From Pseudomonas sp. SG20056 (GTDB lineage Bacteria > Pseudomonadota > Gammaproteobacteria > Pseudomonadales > Pseudomonadaceae): 64,000 nt of DNA. Shown piece by piece: positions 27,186 to 36,373 of the stretch. Under the pieces are notes generated by a model. It was not told the origin of the DNA and did not search any database. It worked only from the letters and a program-made list of their open reading frames with translations. The stretch lies in NCBI RefSeq assembly GCF_031764535.1, contig NZ_CP134499.1:3472001-3536000 (forward strand), read 5' to 3'. The position numbers were made by a program, and so were the translations under genes. The first letter of the stretch is position 1. Every line of letters begins with the position of its first letter.

Positions 27186-27213
27186 AAAAAAACCGGCCCT
27201 TGCGGACCGGTTC
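27186..27213 (-). terminator. Terminator of the DUF1302-DUF1329 operon
   Basis: On the minus strand the stem is AACCGGTCC/GGGCCGGTT (one G-T type mismatch) with loop GCAA followed by a T7 run, 21 bp beyond the DUF1329 stop. Confidence 0.9.
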
Positions 27214-27234
27214 TTTATGCAGCGTTACTGCGGT

Positions 27235-28608
27235 TTAGCGTACGCCAGCCTGGCGCAGGGCCGCTGGGGTGTAATCGCTTTCCTTCGCCGGGTAGTCGAA
27301 CTCGTAAGCACTCTTCTCTTCGTTCTTCATACCCAGAGCCAGGTAACGACCGGACAGCAGGTCATACAGGGTCTCTACGCTGTACCACGGCACTTGCTTG
27401 TCGTAGTAGTACTGAGCATGGGCTTCAGCCACACGCCACAGGGTACCGCGACCGTCGTAGTGGTCGATGGCAGCAGCTTGCCAGGTATCTTCATCGAGGT
27501 AGAAGTCACGCTTGGCATAGATATGACGTTCACCCGATTTCAGGGTTGCGGTCACATGCCATACGCGGTGCAGCTCGTAACGGGTCAAGTCCTGGTTGAT
27601 ATGGCCAGCTTTGATGATCTCGTCATACTTCAGCTTCGGCGAGTCCAGACGGTAGCTGTTGTAAGGAATGTAGATTTCCTTCTTACCGTTGAGCTTCCAC
27701 TCGTAACGGTCAGGAGCACCGTTATACATGTCGAAGTTGTCGGACGTACGCAGACCGTCAGCGGCGGTACCTGGACCGTCATAGGACACCTGCGGAGCAC
27801 GACGCACACGACGCTGACCGGCGTTGTACAGCCACGCCAGACGCGGTTCTTTCACCTGGTTAAGGGTTTCGTGTACCAGCAGCACGTTACCTGCCAGACG
27901 CGAAGGAGCAGTTACCCGCTGTTTGAAATAGAACAGTACGTTGCTTGGCTTGCTGGTATCGGCATCCTTCAGCGCACCACGGAAGGTGAACTCATCCTGG
28001 AAGTAAACCAGGCTGTAGGAGCCATTCGGCTGTGGAGTCGCCTGAGTTACCAGGCGCTTCACGCTGCCACCACGGTAGCGAGTGATGTGGTTCCAGATCG
28101 CTTCCAGGCCGTCTTTCGGAATCGGGAAAGGGTTAGCCTGCTCGAAGTTCTCCAGACCGTTACCGCCTTCGACCATCTTGGTGTTGACTGCGTTGTTCTT
28201 CGCAGCCGCCAGGATAAAGTCCGGCATGGTCGCCGTACGATGAGTGGCGAACACCGGCATTTTGTAGCTTTCCGGATAACGTTTGAACATCGCCAGCTGG
28301 CCAGGGGTCAGCTTGTCTTTGTACTGATCAACGTTTTGCGCGGTGATGGTGAACAGCGGCTGCTCGCTCGGGAACGGATCCGACAGGAAGCCTGCGGAAT
28401 CCGCAGTACCCGCGCTGGCTGGCAGACCGCCAGTCCAGGCTGGGATCGAACCATCGGCATTGCCCGCCATTTCCGCACCGATTGGTGTCAGCGTAGTACC
28501 CAGTTTGGCAGCTTCATCCGGCGACACCGCCGCCATCACACCGCTCGCCAACAGCGAAAGTGTCAGGGCGCCAGTTTGCAGCAGACTTTTTGTTGTTTTC
28601 ATAGTCAT
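27235..28608 (-). CDS. DUF1329 exported protein (LolB/outer-membrane sorting-like fold)
   Basis: A 457-residue exported protein with signal peptide (LLQTGALTLSLLASGVMAAV). Typical DUF1329 features are the N-terminal VSPDEAAKLGTTLTPIGAE and GSIPAWTGGLP and the conserved RRAPQVSYDGPGTAADG region. DUF1329 and DUF1302 genes are routinely paired in Pseudomonas and related bacteria, often near steroid, alkane or fatty-acid genes, and are proposed to move hydrophobic substrates across the outer membrane. The ATG at 28608 has GAGGA five bases upstream. It follows DUF1302 after 28 bp in one operon. Confidence 0.9.
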   Translation of the reverse strand: MTMKTTKSLLQTGALTLSLLASGVMAAVSPDEAAKLGTTLTPIGAEMAGNADGSIPAWTGGLPASAGTADSAGFLSDPFPSEQPLFTITAQNVDQYKDKLTPGQLAMFKRYPESYKMPVFATHRTATMPDFILAAAKNNAVNTKMVEGGNGLENFEQANPFPIPKDGLEAIWNHITRYRGGSVKRLVTQATPQPNGSYSLVYFQDEFTFRGALKDADTSKPSNVLFYFKQRVTAPSRLAGNVLLVHETLNQVKEPRLAWLYNAGQRRVRRAPQVSYDGPGTAADGLRTSDNFDMYNGAPDRYEWKLNGKKEIYIPYNSYRLDSPKLKYDEIIKAGHINQDLTRYELHRVWHVTATLKSGERHIYAKRDFYLDEDTWQAAAIDHYDGRGTLWRVAEAHAQYYYDKQVPWYSVETLYDLLSGRYLALGMKNEEKSAYEFDYPAKESDYTPAALRQAGVR

Positions 28609-28636
28609 AGTCGTCCTCAAAATCTCGTCCGCTTAC

Positions 28637-30571
28637 TTAGAAGTTCACGCCAAAGCTGAGCGCAACAAAGTCGCGGTCAACCGAAGTGTTGTATTTACCG
28701 CCAAAGAAGTCGGTGTAAGCCAGGCTAGCGGTATAAGTGTTCTGGTATTCAGCGTCCAGCCCCAGGCTTACAGCCTTGTTGCCTTCACCGAACAGACCGT
28801 TAGGGCCGTAACCATCTACATCATGCGACCAAGATACGCTTGGCTTCAGGTTCACACCGGCGAATACGTCCGGATAATCCCAGATAGCGCGAGCACGGTA
28901 GCCCCAGGACGTGCTGGTAACGAAACCATCGTCTTCACAGTACTTTGTCGCGTTCTCTGCATTTGGATTGTTCCCCAAAGTGCCTACGTTCAGACCTTTA
29001 CATGCGTTAAATACTCCAACGCCAGATACAGCATAGTTTCCCGAAAGAGGACCTGGGCCATATATAGGATCTCGACCATAACGAACGTCATCTGAGCTTT
29101 CCAAACCACCTACATGCACAACGCCGATTTCACCAACCAGAGTCAGACGGCTAGCGCCCATAACCTGATCAAAGAAATGGGTAAAAGTAGTTTGAAACTG
29201 GGTAATTTCTTTACGGCGATAACCATGTAGGTCACTGCCAGGAGCACCATTCAACAGAGAGATATTCCCAAGACCAGCACCAGCAAAAGTTGCAGCCGCT
29301 AATGGGTTGAAAGCCGGGTCGGCAAGCGGTTTCAAGCCGGCATAGAGCACATCAGTAGTATTCAACTGGACTGGGGCATTTGGCCGGTAACTTAGCTCAC
29401 CAGCCCACGCGGTACCTGTTGGTAACGTAGTCGAAAAACTCACACCGTAAAGGCGAATATCTTCCGGATACTCTAGGAAATATTCAGAATTACCGGCTAC
29501 ACGCAACGGCGCCAGAGCCGCCGAAGCAGGGAAGCCTGGAATAGTGGCTGCGTTGTAAAACGCTGGAGCGGCACCAGTGGCACTGAAAATTGGTGTACGG
29601 CTGTGGTAATTCATGAAGTAGGCACCGAATTCGGTGTCCAACGGTTCAAAGAAGTAGCGGAACGCCATACCCCACTGACCATCATCACGAGCATCGCGAT
29701 CCCCTGCACGAGGAACCAGCACGCCCTCTTGATTGATATCAACGCCGAGACCTTGGAGCAACGCCAACTGCCCCGCGGTAAAACTCGAGCCTTGCCTCAG
29801 TACACGCAGATTATCGTCACAGCCATCAGCAACAATATCTGCCTGAGAGAAGAACGTGCCGCAGTTATCCACAACGGTCTGATCCCACTCCAACTGGTAA
29901 AAAGCCTCCATTGAGAGGTTTTCAGTCAAACTTTGGGATACATAGAACATATTGACCGGGATCAGGCCTTCTTTAATCTCGGCACCTGGACGGCGGAACG
30001 CAGCGGCATCAACAGGGTTAATAGAGTTAATGCTGTTCTGAATAAAAGTACTCTCACCCCAACTTACAACTTGCTTACCTAGGCGCACGGAGCCCGGCTG
30101 ATCCGCAATTGAGTAATTGTGATAAACAAAGGCATCAAGAATCTGCGCACCAGAAGCTTGTGCTCCTTCTTTACGATTACTGTCGTCAATATCTTTGAAG
30201 ATACGGCTTTCGTCTTTCAGTTCGAAGTCGTACCAATACTTACCACGAACAAAAACGCCGGTATCGCCGTACTTCAATTCAAGGTCATGAATACCTTTGA
30301 AAATCTTGGAGAAAGTTTCACCTTTCTTGAAGTTGGCATGGCCATCATCTGAGGTCTGCGAAAGACCGTCACCACCATTGTTAAAACCAATCAGATCAGG
30401 ATCGGCACCACGCACCGACCAGCTAGAACCAATAGACAGAGAAGAATCGAATTGACCTTCGATTTCACCGATATTGAAAGTAACGCCGAATGCAGGTGCG
30501 GCGAGGGTGGATGCGAGGCTGACAGCCAATGGCAGTTTTGCCAGGCGCCAGGTTTGTTTTGTTTTTGTCAT
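28637..30571 (-). CDS. DUF1302 outer-membrane protein
   Basis: A 644-residue protein with a signal peptide (KLPLAVSLASTLAAPAFG), then a DUF1302 start (VTFNIGEIEGQFDSSLSIGS) and a long beta-strand-rich body ending in an aromatic residue (VALSFGVNF), as outer-membrane barrels do. DUF1302 members are thought to be channels for hydrophobic compounds; this is family knowledge plus inference. It is the first gene of the operon with DUF1329. About 180 bp upstream lies a perfect PsrA-type box, so control by fatty acids is likely. Confidence 0.9.
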   Translation of the reverse strand: MTKTKQTWRLAKLPLAVSLASTLAAPAFGVTFNIGEIEGQFDSSLSIGSSWSVRGADPDLIGFNNGGDGLSQTSDDGHANFKKGETFSKIFKGIHDLELKYGDTGVFVRGKYWYDFELKDESRIFKDIDDSNRKEGAQASGAQILDAFVYHNYSIADQPGSVRLGKQVVSWGESTFIQNSINSINPVDAAAFRRPGAEIKEGLIPVNMFYVSQSLTENLSMEAFYQLEWDQTVVDNCGTFFSQADIVADGCDDNLRVLRQGSSFTAGQLALLQGLGVDINQEGVLVPRAGDRDARDDGQWGMAFRYFFEPLDTEFGAYFMNYHSRTPIFSATGAAPAFYNAATIPGFPASAALAPLRVAGNSEYFLEYPEDIRLYGVSFSTTLPTGTAWAGELSYRPNAPVQLNTTDVLYAGLKPLADPAFNPLAAATFAGAGLGNISLLNGAPGSDLHGYRRKEITQFQTTFTHFFDQVMGASRLTLVGEIGVVHVGGLESSDDVRYGRDPIYGPGPLSGNYAVSGVGVFNACKGLNVGTLGNNPNAENATKYCEDDGFVTSTSWGYRARAIWDYPDVFAGVNLKPSVSWSHDVDGYGPNGLFGEGNKAVSLGLDAEYQNTYTASLAYTDFFGGKYNTSVDRDFVALSFGVNF

Positions 30572-30747
30572 CGACGCTACTCCATGTGTTTTTTGTTATG
30601 GATGGTGCGGACTATAGCCAGCGGGTACTTCTGCTTGATCCCTCTAAAGTGTGATTTGCAGCCCCCAGGCACTCTGGCTCGCAGGTTTCGGCGTGTTTGG
30701 CACAGCCGGCAGAGCCAAGAATGGCTTGGAATGAGCAATTAGCAAGC

Positions 30748-30773
30748 CAAACGCTTGTTTGACTGACCAGTCA
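30748..30773. promoter_or_regulatory. PsrA-type operator overlapping a second inverted repeat
   Basis: CAAAC-GCTT-GTTTG (30748-30761) matches the PsrA consensus (G/C)AAAC-N2-4-GTTT(G/C) at every position. It overlaps TGACTG-AC-CAGTCA (30760-30773), another TetR-like palindrome. The site lies in the 371-bp gap upstream of DUF1302, which otherwise holds no gene. PsrA is the Pseudomonas fatty-acid-responsive repressor/activator. Confidence 0.6.
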
Positions 30774-30942
30774 CCAAAACTGACCTGGCTTGGCGCGAAT
30801 CGAACATCCCAGATAGTTTCGCCAAACACTCCAGAAAAACCCTACGGAATCAGCTGAAAGGCTCTGATCATCCGGCTTTAGCGGTACTGCAAGGCAAGCA
30901 TGCAAAGAGGCGAGGCTTGCGCCTCACCCGCAGCGCAACACC

Positions 30943-32625
30943 TTAGACAGTCGACAGAAACGGGCTGCCCGCAGTCTGCCACTGGACGATATCCAAGCGA
31001 ATGCGTTTCTTATCCAGCTTGCCGACGCTGGTCTTGGGAACTTCGGTAACAAGGGCGATCTGCGACGGTATCGCCCACTTGTTGATGCTGCCCTGATCGA
31101 CAAAAGGCTTGAGGTGTTCCTTGAGGCCCTTGGCATCCAGGCTCTGGCCTTCGCGCAATACCAACAGGGCAAACGGTCGCTCACCCCACTGCGGGTCAAC
31201 CACACCGACCACAGCCACTTCACGTACAGCCGGGTGACGGCTGATCAGGTCTTCCAGCTCCAGAGAGGAAATCCATTCGCCGCCGGTCTTGATCACATCT
31301 TTGATACGGTCGCGGATATCGATAAAGCCGAAATCGTCGATGGTCGCCACATCACCAGTGTGCAGCCAGCCGTGTTCCCACAGCTCGGCGCCCTTCTCCG
31401 CTTCGCGGAAGTAACCCTGGGTCAGCCACGGCGCACGCAGCACCAGTTCGCCCTGGCTTTCGCCATCGGCCGGTAACAGGGTGCCATCAGCGGACATAAT
31501 CGCCGCTTCCACCAGCGGCACCGGCACGCCAGCCTTGATGCGGTAGGTGGTACGTTCATCTTCGCTGCCGGCCATCAGCTCATCGTTGATATGCGCGCAG
31601 GAGATCAGCGGGCAGGTTTCCGACATGCCGTAGGCGGCGGTCAGCTGAATGCCGCGCGCCTTGGCCGCTTCGTACAGCGAACGATTGAGCGCGCTGCCGC
31701 CGATGATCATTTTCAGGCCGCCAAAGTCGTGGCCCTGAGCACCAGGGGCAGCCAATACCATCTGCAGAATGGTCGGCACGCAGTGGGAGAAGGTCACCTT
31801 CTCCTCTTTGATCAGGCGGCAAAGCATGTCCGGCTCGTAACGGCCGGGATAGACCTGTTTGATCCCCAGCATAGTGGCCACATATGGAATGCCCCAGGCA
31901 TGCACGTGGAACATTGGGGTAATCGGCATATACACGTCGTTGGTGCCCAGCAGGCGGATGCTGTCCAGGCTGCCCAGCACGCTGGCTTCGGCCATGGTGT
32001 GCAGCACCAGTTGGCGATGACTGAAGTACACGCCCTTGGGGTTGCCGGTGGTGCCAGTGGTGTAGAAGGTTGTGGCGACCGAGTTCTCATCGAAATCCGG
32101 GAAGTCGTAGCGCGGGCTGGCGGCGGCCAGCAGGTTTTCGTATTCACCGACCAGGCCACCCAGGTCGGCGGTTTTCTCGGTTGCATCGGTCAGCAGAATG
32201 GTCTTTTCCACCGTAGTCAGCTGGCTTTCGATGCCCTTGTACAGCGGCACAAACTCGCTGTTGACCAGCACAAATTTATCGTCGGCATGGTTCATGGTGT
32301 AGAGAATCTGATCGGCCGATAGGCGGATATTGATGGTATGCAATACCGCGCCGATCATCGGAATGGCGAACATGCACTCCAGGTAACGGTGGCTGTCCCA
32401 GTCCATCACCGCCACAGTGTCACCAGCCTTGACCCCGGCTTCGGTGAGCACATTGGCCAGGCGCGCCACACGTTCGTTGAGGGTCGCGTAGCTGTAACGC
32501 AGCTGATCGCGGTAGACGATTTCGCGGGTTTTCTCGTAACGAATGCCCGACAGCAGCAGACGCTTGATCAACAGCGGCGCTTGGTGTGCGTTGTCGGCGG
32601 GAGCAATCAGACGGGTCTGCAGCAT
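30943..32625 (-). CDS. Fatty-acid--CoA ligase (AMP-binding; AlkK-like medium/long-chain type)
   Basis: A 560-residue acyl-activating enzyme that joins fatty acid, ATP and CoA. The P-loop is [15 protein letters not shown] (about 183-197), then [20 protein letters not shown] (about 432-443) and the C-terminal lysine region [11 protein letters not shown]. The family includes AlkK-type medium-chain ligases; chain length cannot be fixed here. The ATG at 32625 is used rather than the upstream 32661 start. It is divergent from the thiolase gene, and its promoter region contains interlocking inverted repeats. A short GC-rich hairpin near 30909-30927 after the gene is a weak terminator candidate. Confidence 0.9.
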   Translation of the reverse strand: MLQTRLIAPADNAHQAPLLIKRLLLSGIRYEKTREIVYRDQLRYSYATLNERVARLANVLTEAGVKAGDTVAVMDWDSHRYLECMFAIPMIGAVLHTINIRLSADQILYTMNHADDKFVLVNSEFVPLYKGIESQLTTVEKTILLTDATEKTADLGGLVGEYENLLAAASPRYDFPDFDENSVATTFYTTGTTGNPKGVYFSHRQLVLHTMAEASVLGSLDSIRLLGTNDVYMPITPMFHVHAWGIPYVATMLGIKQVYPGRYEPDMLCRLIKEEKVTFSHCVPTILQMVLAAPGAQGHDFGGLKMIIGGSALNRSLYEAAKARGIQLTAAYGMSETCPLISCAHINDELMAGSEDERTTYRIKAGVPVPLVEAAIMSADGTLLPADGESQGELVLRAPWLTQGYFREAEKGAELWEHGWLHTGDVATIDDFGFIDIRDRIKDVIKTGGEWISSLELEDLISRHPAVREVAVVGVVDPQWGERPFALLVLREGQSLDAKGLKEHLKPFVDQGSINKWAIPSQIALVTEVPKTSVGKLDKKRIRLDIVQWQTAGSPFLSTV

Positions 32626-32690
32626 GGCGGTACCTATTGTTGGTTTTTTCAGTGGGCCCAATCTAGAGGCCCCACAGCCCAGTCAAATCA

Positions 32691-32737
32691 GCCCAAAGAA
32701 TGATTTTTCGTGTGACTCTTTGGGCATTTTTAGTCAC
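32691..32737. promoter_or_regulatory. Interlocking inverted repeats between acyl-CoA ligase and thiolase
   Basis: GCCCAAAGA (32691-32699) and TCTTTGGGC (32717-32725) form a nine-base inverted repeat with a 17-base spacer. GTGACT (32712-32717) and AGTCAC (32732-32737) form a second one that interlocks with it. The two structures are mutually exclusive if they fold. Their position in the divergent promoter suggests operators shared by both lipid genes; no named regulator motif was recognised. Confidence 0.45.
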
Positions 32738-32807
32738 GCAGTAGAATCGGTGGCTCGCATCCGATGTGTTTGGCCCACGATCTACTACAAAAACGAGGAA
32801 TTTTCTG

Positions 32808-33983
32808 ATGTCCGATATCGTCATCGTCAGCGGCGCACGTACGCCGATGGGTGGTTTTCAAGGCAGCCTGTCGAGCATTGCCGCGGTTGACCTGGGTGCG
32901 ACCGCCATTCGCGCGGCAGTTGAGCGCTCCGGCATTGCCCCTGCCGACGTACAGGAAGTGATCATGGGCTGCGTGCTGCCTGCCGGCCTCAAACAGGGCC
33001 CGGCCCGCCAAGCGTCGCTGAACGCCGGCCTGCCCGCTGCTACCGGTTGCACCACGATCAACAAGCTCTGCGGTTCGGGTATGAAAGCGGTGATGATGGC
33101 GTTTGATTCGCTCAAGGCCGGCAGCAATAACGTGATGATTGCTGGTGGCATGGAGAGCATGTCCAACGCGCCCTACATCATGACCAAGGCCCGCGCGGGC
33201 CTGCGCATGGGCCACGGCGAGATCAAGGACCACATGTTCCTCGACGGCCTGGAAGATGCGCGCACCGGCCGCCTGATGGGCTCCTTCGCCCAGGAAACCG
33301 CTGACCAGTACGGCATCACCCGTGAGCAGATGGACGCCTACGCCATCGAGTCGCTGAAACGAGCCCAAGCCGCCATCGCCAGCGGTGCGCTGGATGCGGA
33401 AATCGTCCCGATCACCGTCAGCGGCCGCAAGGGCGATGTCGTGGTCAAGGATGACGAACAGCCGCTGAACGCCAACCTGGAGAAAATTCCAGGTCTGAAG
33501 CCGGCCTTCCGCAAGGACGGCAGCATCACCGCGGCCAACGCCAGCTCGATCTCCGACGGCGCCTCGGCGCTGCTGCTGATGACTGCCGAAGAAGCCGCCA
33601 AGCGTGGCCTCAAGCCACTGGCGAAGATTGTCGCCCACGCCACCCAGAGCCAGGACCCAAGCGAGTTCACCATCGCGCCGATTGGCTCGATCACTAACCT
33701 GCTGAAGAAAACCGGTTGGGACAAGGCTGACGTTGACCTGTACGAGATCAACGAAGCCTTCGCCATGGTCACCATGCTGGCCATCCGTGAGCACGGCCTG
33801 GATCACGCCAAGGTCAACGTCTACGGCGGCGCCTGTGCCCAGGGCCATCCGGTCGGCTCTACCGGCTCGCGGATTATCCTGACCCTGATCAACGCGCTGA
33901 AAAACACTGGCGGCAAACGCGGCATCGCTTCGCTGTGCATCGGTGGCGGCGAAGCTACAGCTGTAGCGGTTGAGCTGATCTAA
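32808..33983 (+). CDS. Acetyl-CoA acetyltransferase (thiolase)
   Basis: A 391-residue thiolase, cytoplasmic. The acyl-binding Cys is in NKLCGSGMK (about 88), the catalytic His in GHPVGSTGSR (about 348) and the second Cys in SLCIGGGEA (about 378). The length and VNVYGGACAQGHPVG block fit the biosynthetic/acetoacetyl-CoA type (AtoB/PhaA) rather than the FadA subunit, though the two are close. GAGGA precedes the ATG at 32808. It is divergent from the acyl-CoA ligase, which supports a joint role in fatty-acid or acetoacetyl-CoA metabolism. Confidence 0.92.
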   Translation: MSDIVIVSGARTPMGGFQGSLSSIAAVDLGATAIRAAVERSGIAPADVQEVIMGCVLPAGLKQGPARQASLNAGLPAATGCTTINKLCGSGMKAVMMAFDSLKAGSNNVMIAGGMESMSNAPYIMTKARAGLRMGHGEIKDHMFLDGLEDARTGRLMGSFAQETADQYGITREQMDAYAIESLKRAQAAIASGALDAEIVPITVSGRKGDVVVKDDEQPLNANLEKIPGLKPAFRKDGSITAANASSISDGASALLLMTAEEAAKRGLKPLAKIVAHATQSQDPSEFTIAPIGSITNLLKKTGWDKADVDLYEINEAFAMVTMLAIREHGLDHAKVNVYGGACAQGHPVGSTGSRIILTLINALKNTGGKRGIASLCIGGGEATAVAVELI

Positions 33984-34026
33984 AAGGATCGACGCATGGC
34001 CGCAATGGCCATGTTTACCTTGCGGT

Positions 34027-34053
34027 AACGGGCCAGCCTTGCGCTGGCCCGTT
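34027..34053. terminator. Hairpin between convergent thiolase and lipoprotein genes
   Basis: An 11-base perfect stem, AACGGGCCAGC/GCTGGCCCGTT, with a five-base loop, followed on the plus strand by GCGTTTT. It lies 43 bp after the thiolase stop and 5 bp after the lipoprotein stop and could serve both. Confidence 0.75.
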
Positions 34054-34058
34054 GCGTT

Positions 34059-34670
34059 TTAGATGCCGATCTTGTCCAGCGACTTGCCGACTTTGCGCCA
34101 GAAGCTGCGCTGCATGCGCTCGGTTTCGCCGCTGGCAGCAATGCGCTCAAAAGGCTGGATCTCACGGGTGGTGCCGATTTCCGCCGCTGCCACCTCGCGG
34201 GACACCAATTGCAGCGGACCATCACCCTGGCTGGGGACCTGCTCATTGACTGGCGGCGGGTTGAGTTCGTCATAGCGCAGGTAGTAGATACCACCAGCCG
34301 CGGCATCCAGGGTAAAGCTGCTGATCAGGGTGAAGTCCAGCGGGCCGTCGGCGAAAAAGGTCCAGTGCGTACCGAACAGCGGCCGGCGCATTTCCAGCTG
34401 ATAACTGGCGATATCAAACTCCAGCACCATGTAGGCATTGCTCGGCAAGCTGCCGATACGCGCGTTATTCAGAAACAGCGCCGGAGCTTCCAGCTCCTGA
34501 TCCGCCCAATCGCTTTGCGGGCGGTAGAGGTAAACCAGCGCGTGATTGTCATCGCTGAGCACGTGCTCACGAAAGGCTTCGCCCTCGGTTGCGCCAAAAA
34601 ATGCCCCTGGGGTCGAGCAACCACTCAAGGCGACCAACAACAGCACTGCAAGCCAGGGCAGACCACGCAT
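34059..34670 (-). CDS. Lipoprotein, DUF2846-like
   Basis: A 203-residue lipoprotein: signal peptide MRGLPWLAVLLLVALSGC with lipobox LSGC (Cys18), then a small beta-rich domain starting HALVYLYRPQSD with PALFLNNARIGSLPSNAY, the pattern of DUF2846 proteins. The polar C-terminal third has no recognised domain. AAGGA eight bases before the ATG at 34670 supports this start over two upstream ATGs. The function is unknown. Confidence 0.8.
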   Translation of the reverse strand: MRGLPWLAVLLLVALSGCSTPGAFFGATEGEAFREHVLSDDNHALVYLYRPQSDWADQELEAPALFLNNARIGSLPSNAYMVLEFDIASYQLEMRRPLFGTHWTFFADGPLDFTLISSFTLDAAAGGIYYLRYDELNPPPVNEQVPSQGDGPLQLVSREVAAAEIGTTREIQPFERIAASGETERMQRSFWRKVGKSLDKIGI

Positions 34671-34760
34671 CGACAGCATCCTTATTCGAGTTATGTAGCG
34701 AGCATAGCGGCGCCCTGCCCGGCCTACACCAGACAAAAGTGCGGGCCGAAAAAGTGCGGG

Positions 34761-35918
34761 TTAGCGGCGACGATCAAGCAGGTTGACCAGCAACTGATCC
34801 AGCGCGCCCCAGATGGACTGCTGCAGCCGCCGCCACCAGGGCCGCGCGCGCCAGTCGGCAAGGGTGATTTCCTGACTATCGGCAAAGTCCGCCTGAAAGC
34901 TCGCCGCCACGCTGGCGGTAAACTGCGGATCCAGCGCCTCAAGATTGGCGTCCAGGTTGAAGCGCAGGTTCCAGTGGTCGAAGTTGCAGGAACCGACGCT
35001 GACCCAGTCATCCACCAGCACCATCTTCAAATGCAGAAAGCGCGGCTGGTACTCGAAGATTCGCACCCCAGCCTTGAGCAGGCTGGCGTAATAGCGCTGG
35101 CCAGCAAAGCGAACCGGCGGATGATCGGTATTCTGTCCGGCCAGCAACAGATGCACCTCAACGCCACGTCTGGCGGCTTGACGCAGGGTGCGGCGTACCC
35201 GCCAGGTCGGCAGAAAGTAGGGCGTCGCCAGCCAGATGCGCTGCTTGGAGCCGCGCAGTGCGCGCACCAGTGAAAGCAGGATGTCGCGATATTGTGAAGC
35301 ATCGGCAAAGGCCACACGGCCCAAGCCCTGGCCCAATGCAGGCAATGCCGGCAGGTTTTTCAGGCGCAGTGGCATACGCGGTCGCCAGGCGATCCAAGCC
35401 TGAGACGCCTGCCACTGACGCTCGAACAGCTGCTGCCAGTCGGCCACCAGTGGCCCGCTGATTTCCACCATGACCTCATGCCAACGGCTGCTGTTTTGCT
35501 CCGGCTGCCAGAATTCATCGGTCGCGCCAGTACCGCCAACAAAGGCGAATTGCCCATCGACCAACAGCAGCTTGCGATGATCACGGTGAAAGTTGCGCAC
35601 GCCGTGCTTCCAGCGCAGCGGGTTGTACCACTGCACCTTCACGCCAGCCGCCTGCAGCAGTTGCCGATCCGCCACCTGCAGCCCCTGTGCGCCAAAGGCA
35701 TCGAACAGGCAACGCACGGCCACGCCTCGCTGCGCGGCAGCGCACAGGCTATCGATCAGCACGCGGCTGCACGCCCCGCTTTCCACCAGGTAAAGCTCCA
35801 GCTCGACCCGGCGCTGCGCGGCGTCGATGCGCGCCAACATCCGCACGAAGAACTGCGGCCCATCGATCAGCAAGCTCAGTGCGTTACCGCGTCGCCAGGG
35901 AAAGACGTTATGCGGCAT
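34761..35918 (-). CDS. Phospholipase D/cardiolipin synthase family protein (ClsB-like)
   Basis: A 385-residue protein with two HKD motifs: HRKLLLVDGQFAFVGG (His114) and HLKMVLVDDWVSVGSCNF (about 296). This places it in the phospholipase D superfamily, closest in size and layout to cardiolipin synthase ClsB, which makes cardiolipin from phosphatidylglycerol at the membrane. It lacks the N-terminal membrane helices of ClsA. It is a single gene; the upstream neighbours belong to another unit. Confidence 0.88.
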   Translation of the reverse strand: MPHNVFPWRRGNALSLLIDGPQFFVRMLARIDAAQRRVELELYLVESGACSRVLIDSLCAAAQRGVAVRCLFDAFGAQGLQVADRQLLQAAGVKVQWYNPLRWKHGVRNFHRDHRKLLLVDGQFAFVGGTGATDEFWQPEQNSSRWHEVMVEISGPLVADWQQLFERQWQASQAWIAWRPRMPLRLKNLPALPALGQGLGRVAFADASQYRDILLSLVRALRGSKQRIWLATPYFLPTWRVRRTLRQAARRGVEVHLLLAGQNTDHPPVRFAGQRYYASLLKAGVRIFEYQPRFLHLKMVLVDDWVSVGSCNFDHWNLRFNLDANLEALDPQFTASVAASFQADFADSQEITLADWRARPWWRRLQQSIWGALDQLLVNLLDRRR

Positions 35919-36040
35919 GACCGTTCACGCGGCGGTTGACTCTGCGCATTGCGTCTCACGCATGGGAAATGGAGACGCCACCATAGCCGCCCGGCAGGGC
36001 CTTGCAAACCCTGCCGTGCGCTCAGCCAGACGCAACCCTG

Positions 36041-36373
36041 TTACGGCAACGGCGCAGCCTGCGGTAACAGCTGACAGCCCTGGCGTGGGCCCAGCCATTG
36101 CGCGCTCTGGGTACTGCCCAGGCCACGCGCGGTCACGCGCTTGTTGGCCGAGTCATCGAAGAAGCCGGAGAGCGCAACATACTGCGCCACATACACCTCG
36201 CAGTAGTCGGCCGGGTTGTTCGCCACATAGCGGCACGAGCAGTACTCCTTGGCCGAGTAAGCACCGATGATTCCCGGAAAGGCCTGCAAATGGGTTCGGT
36301 TCTGCCAGGCCAGGGCGGCGAGCAATAGCGCAATCAGCAACAACAGGCTGCTGAACGGACGACGACGAATCAT
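36041..36373 (-). CDS. Small membrane-anchored protein with paired cysteines
   Basis: A 110-residue protein with a signal anchor (FSSLLLLIALLLAALAW) and an exported domain with cysteines in AKEYCSCRYV, PADYCEVYV and RQGCQLL. I do not recognise the family. It overlaps the serine hydrolase by four bases (ATGA), so it is translated with it and may assist that enzyme in the periplasm (inference). Confidence 0.75.
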   Translation of the reverse strand: MIRRRPFSSLLLLIALLLAALAWQNRTHLQAFPGIIGAYSAKEYCSCRYVANNPADYCEVYVAQYVALSGFFDDSANKRVTARGLGSTQSAQWLGPRQGCQLLPQAAPLP

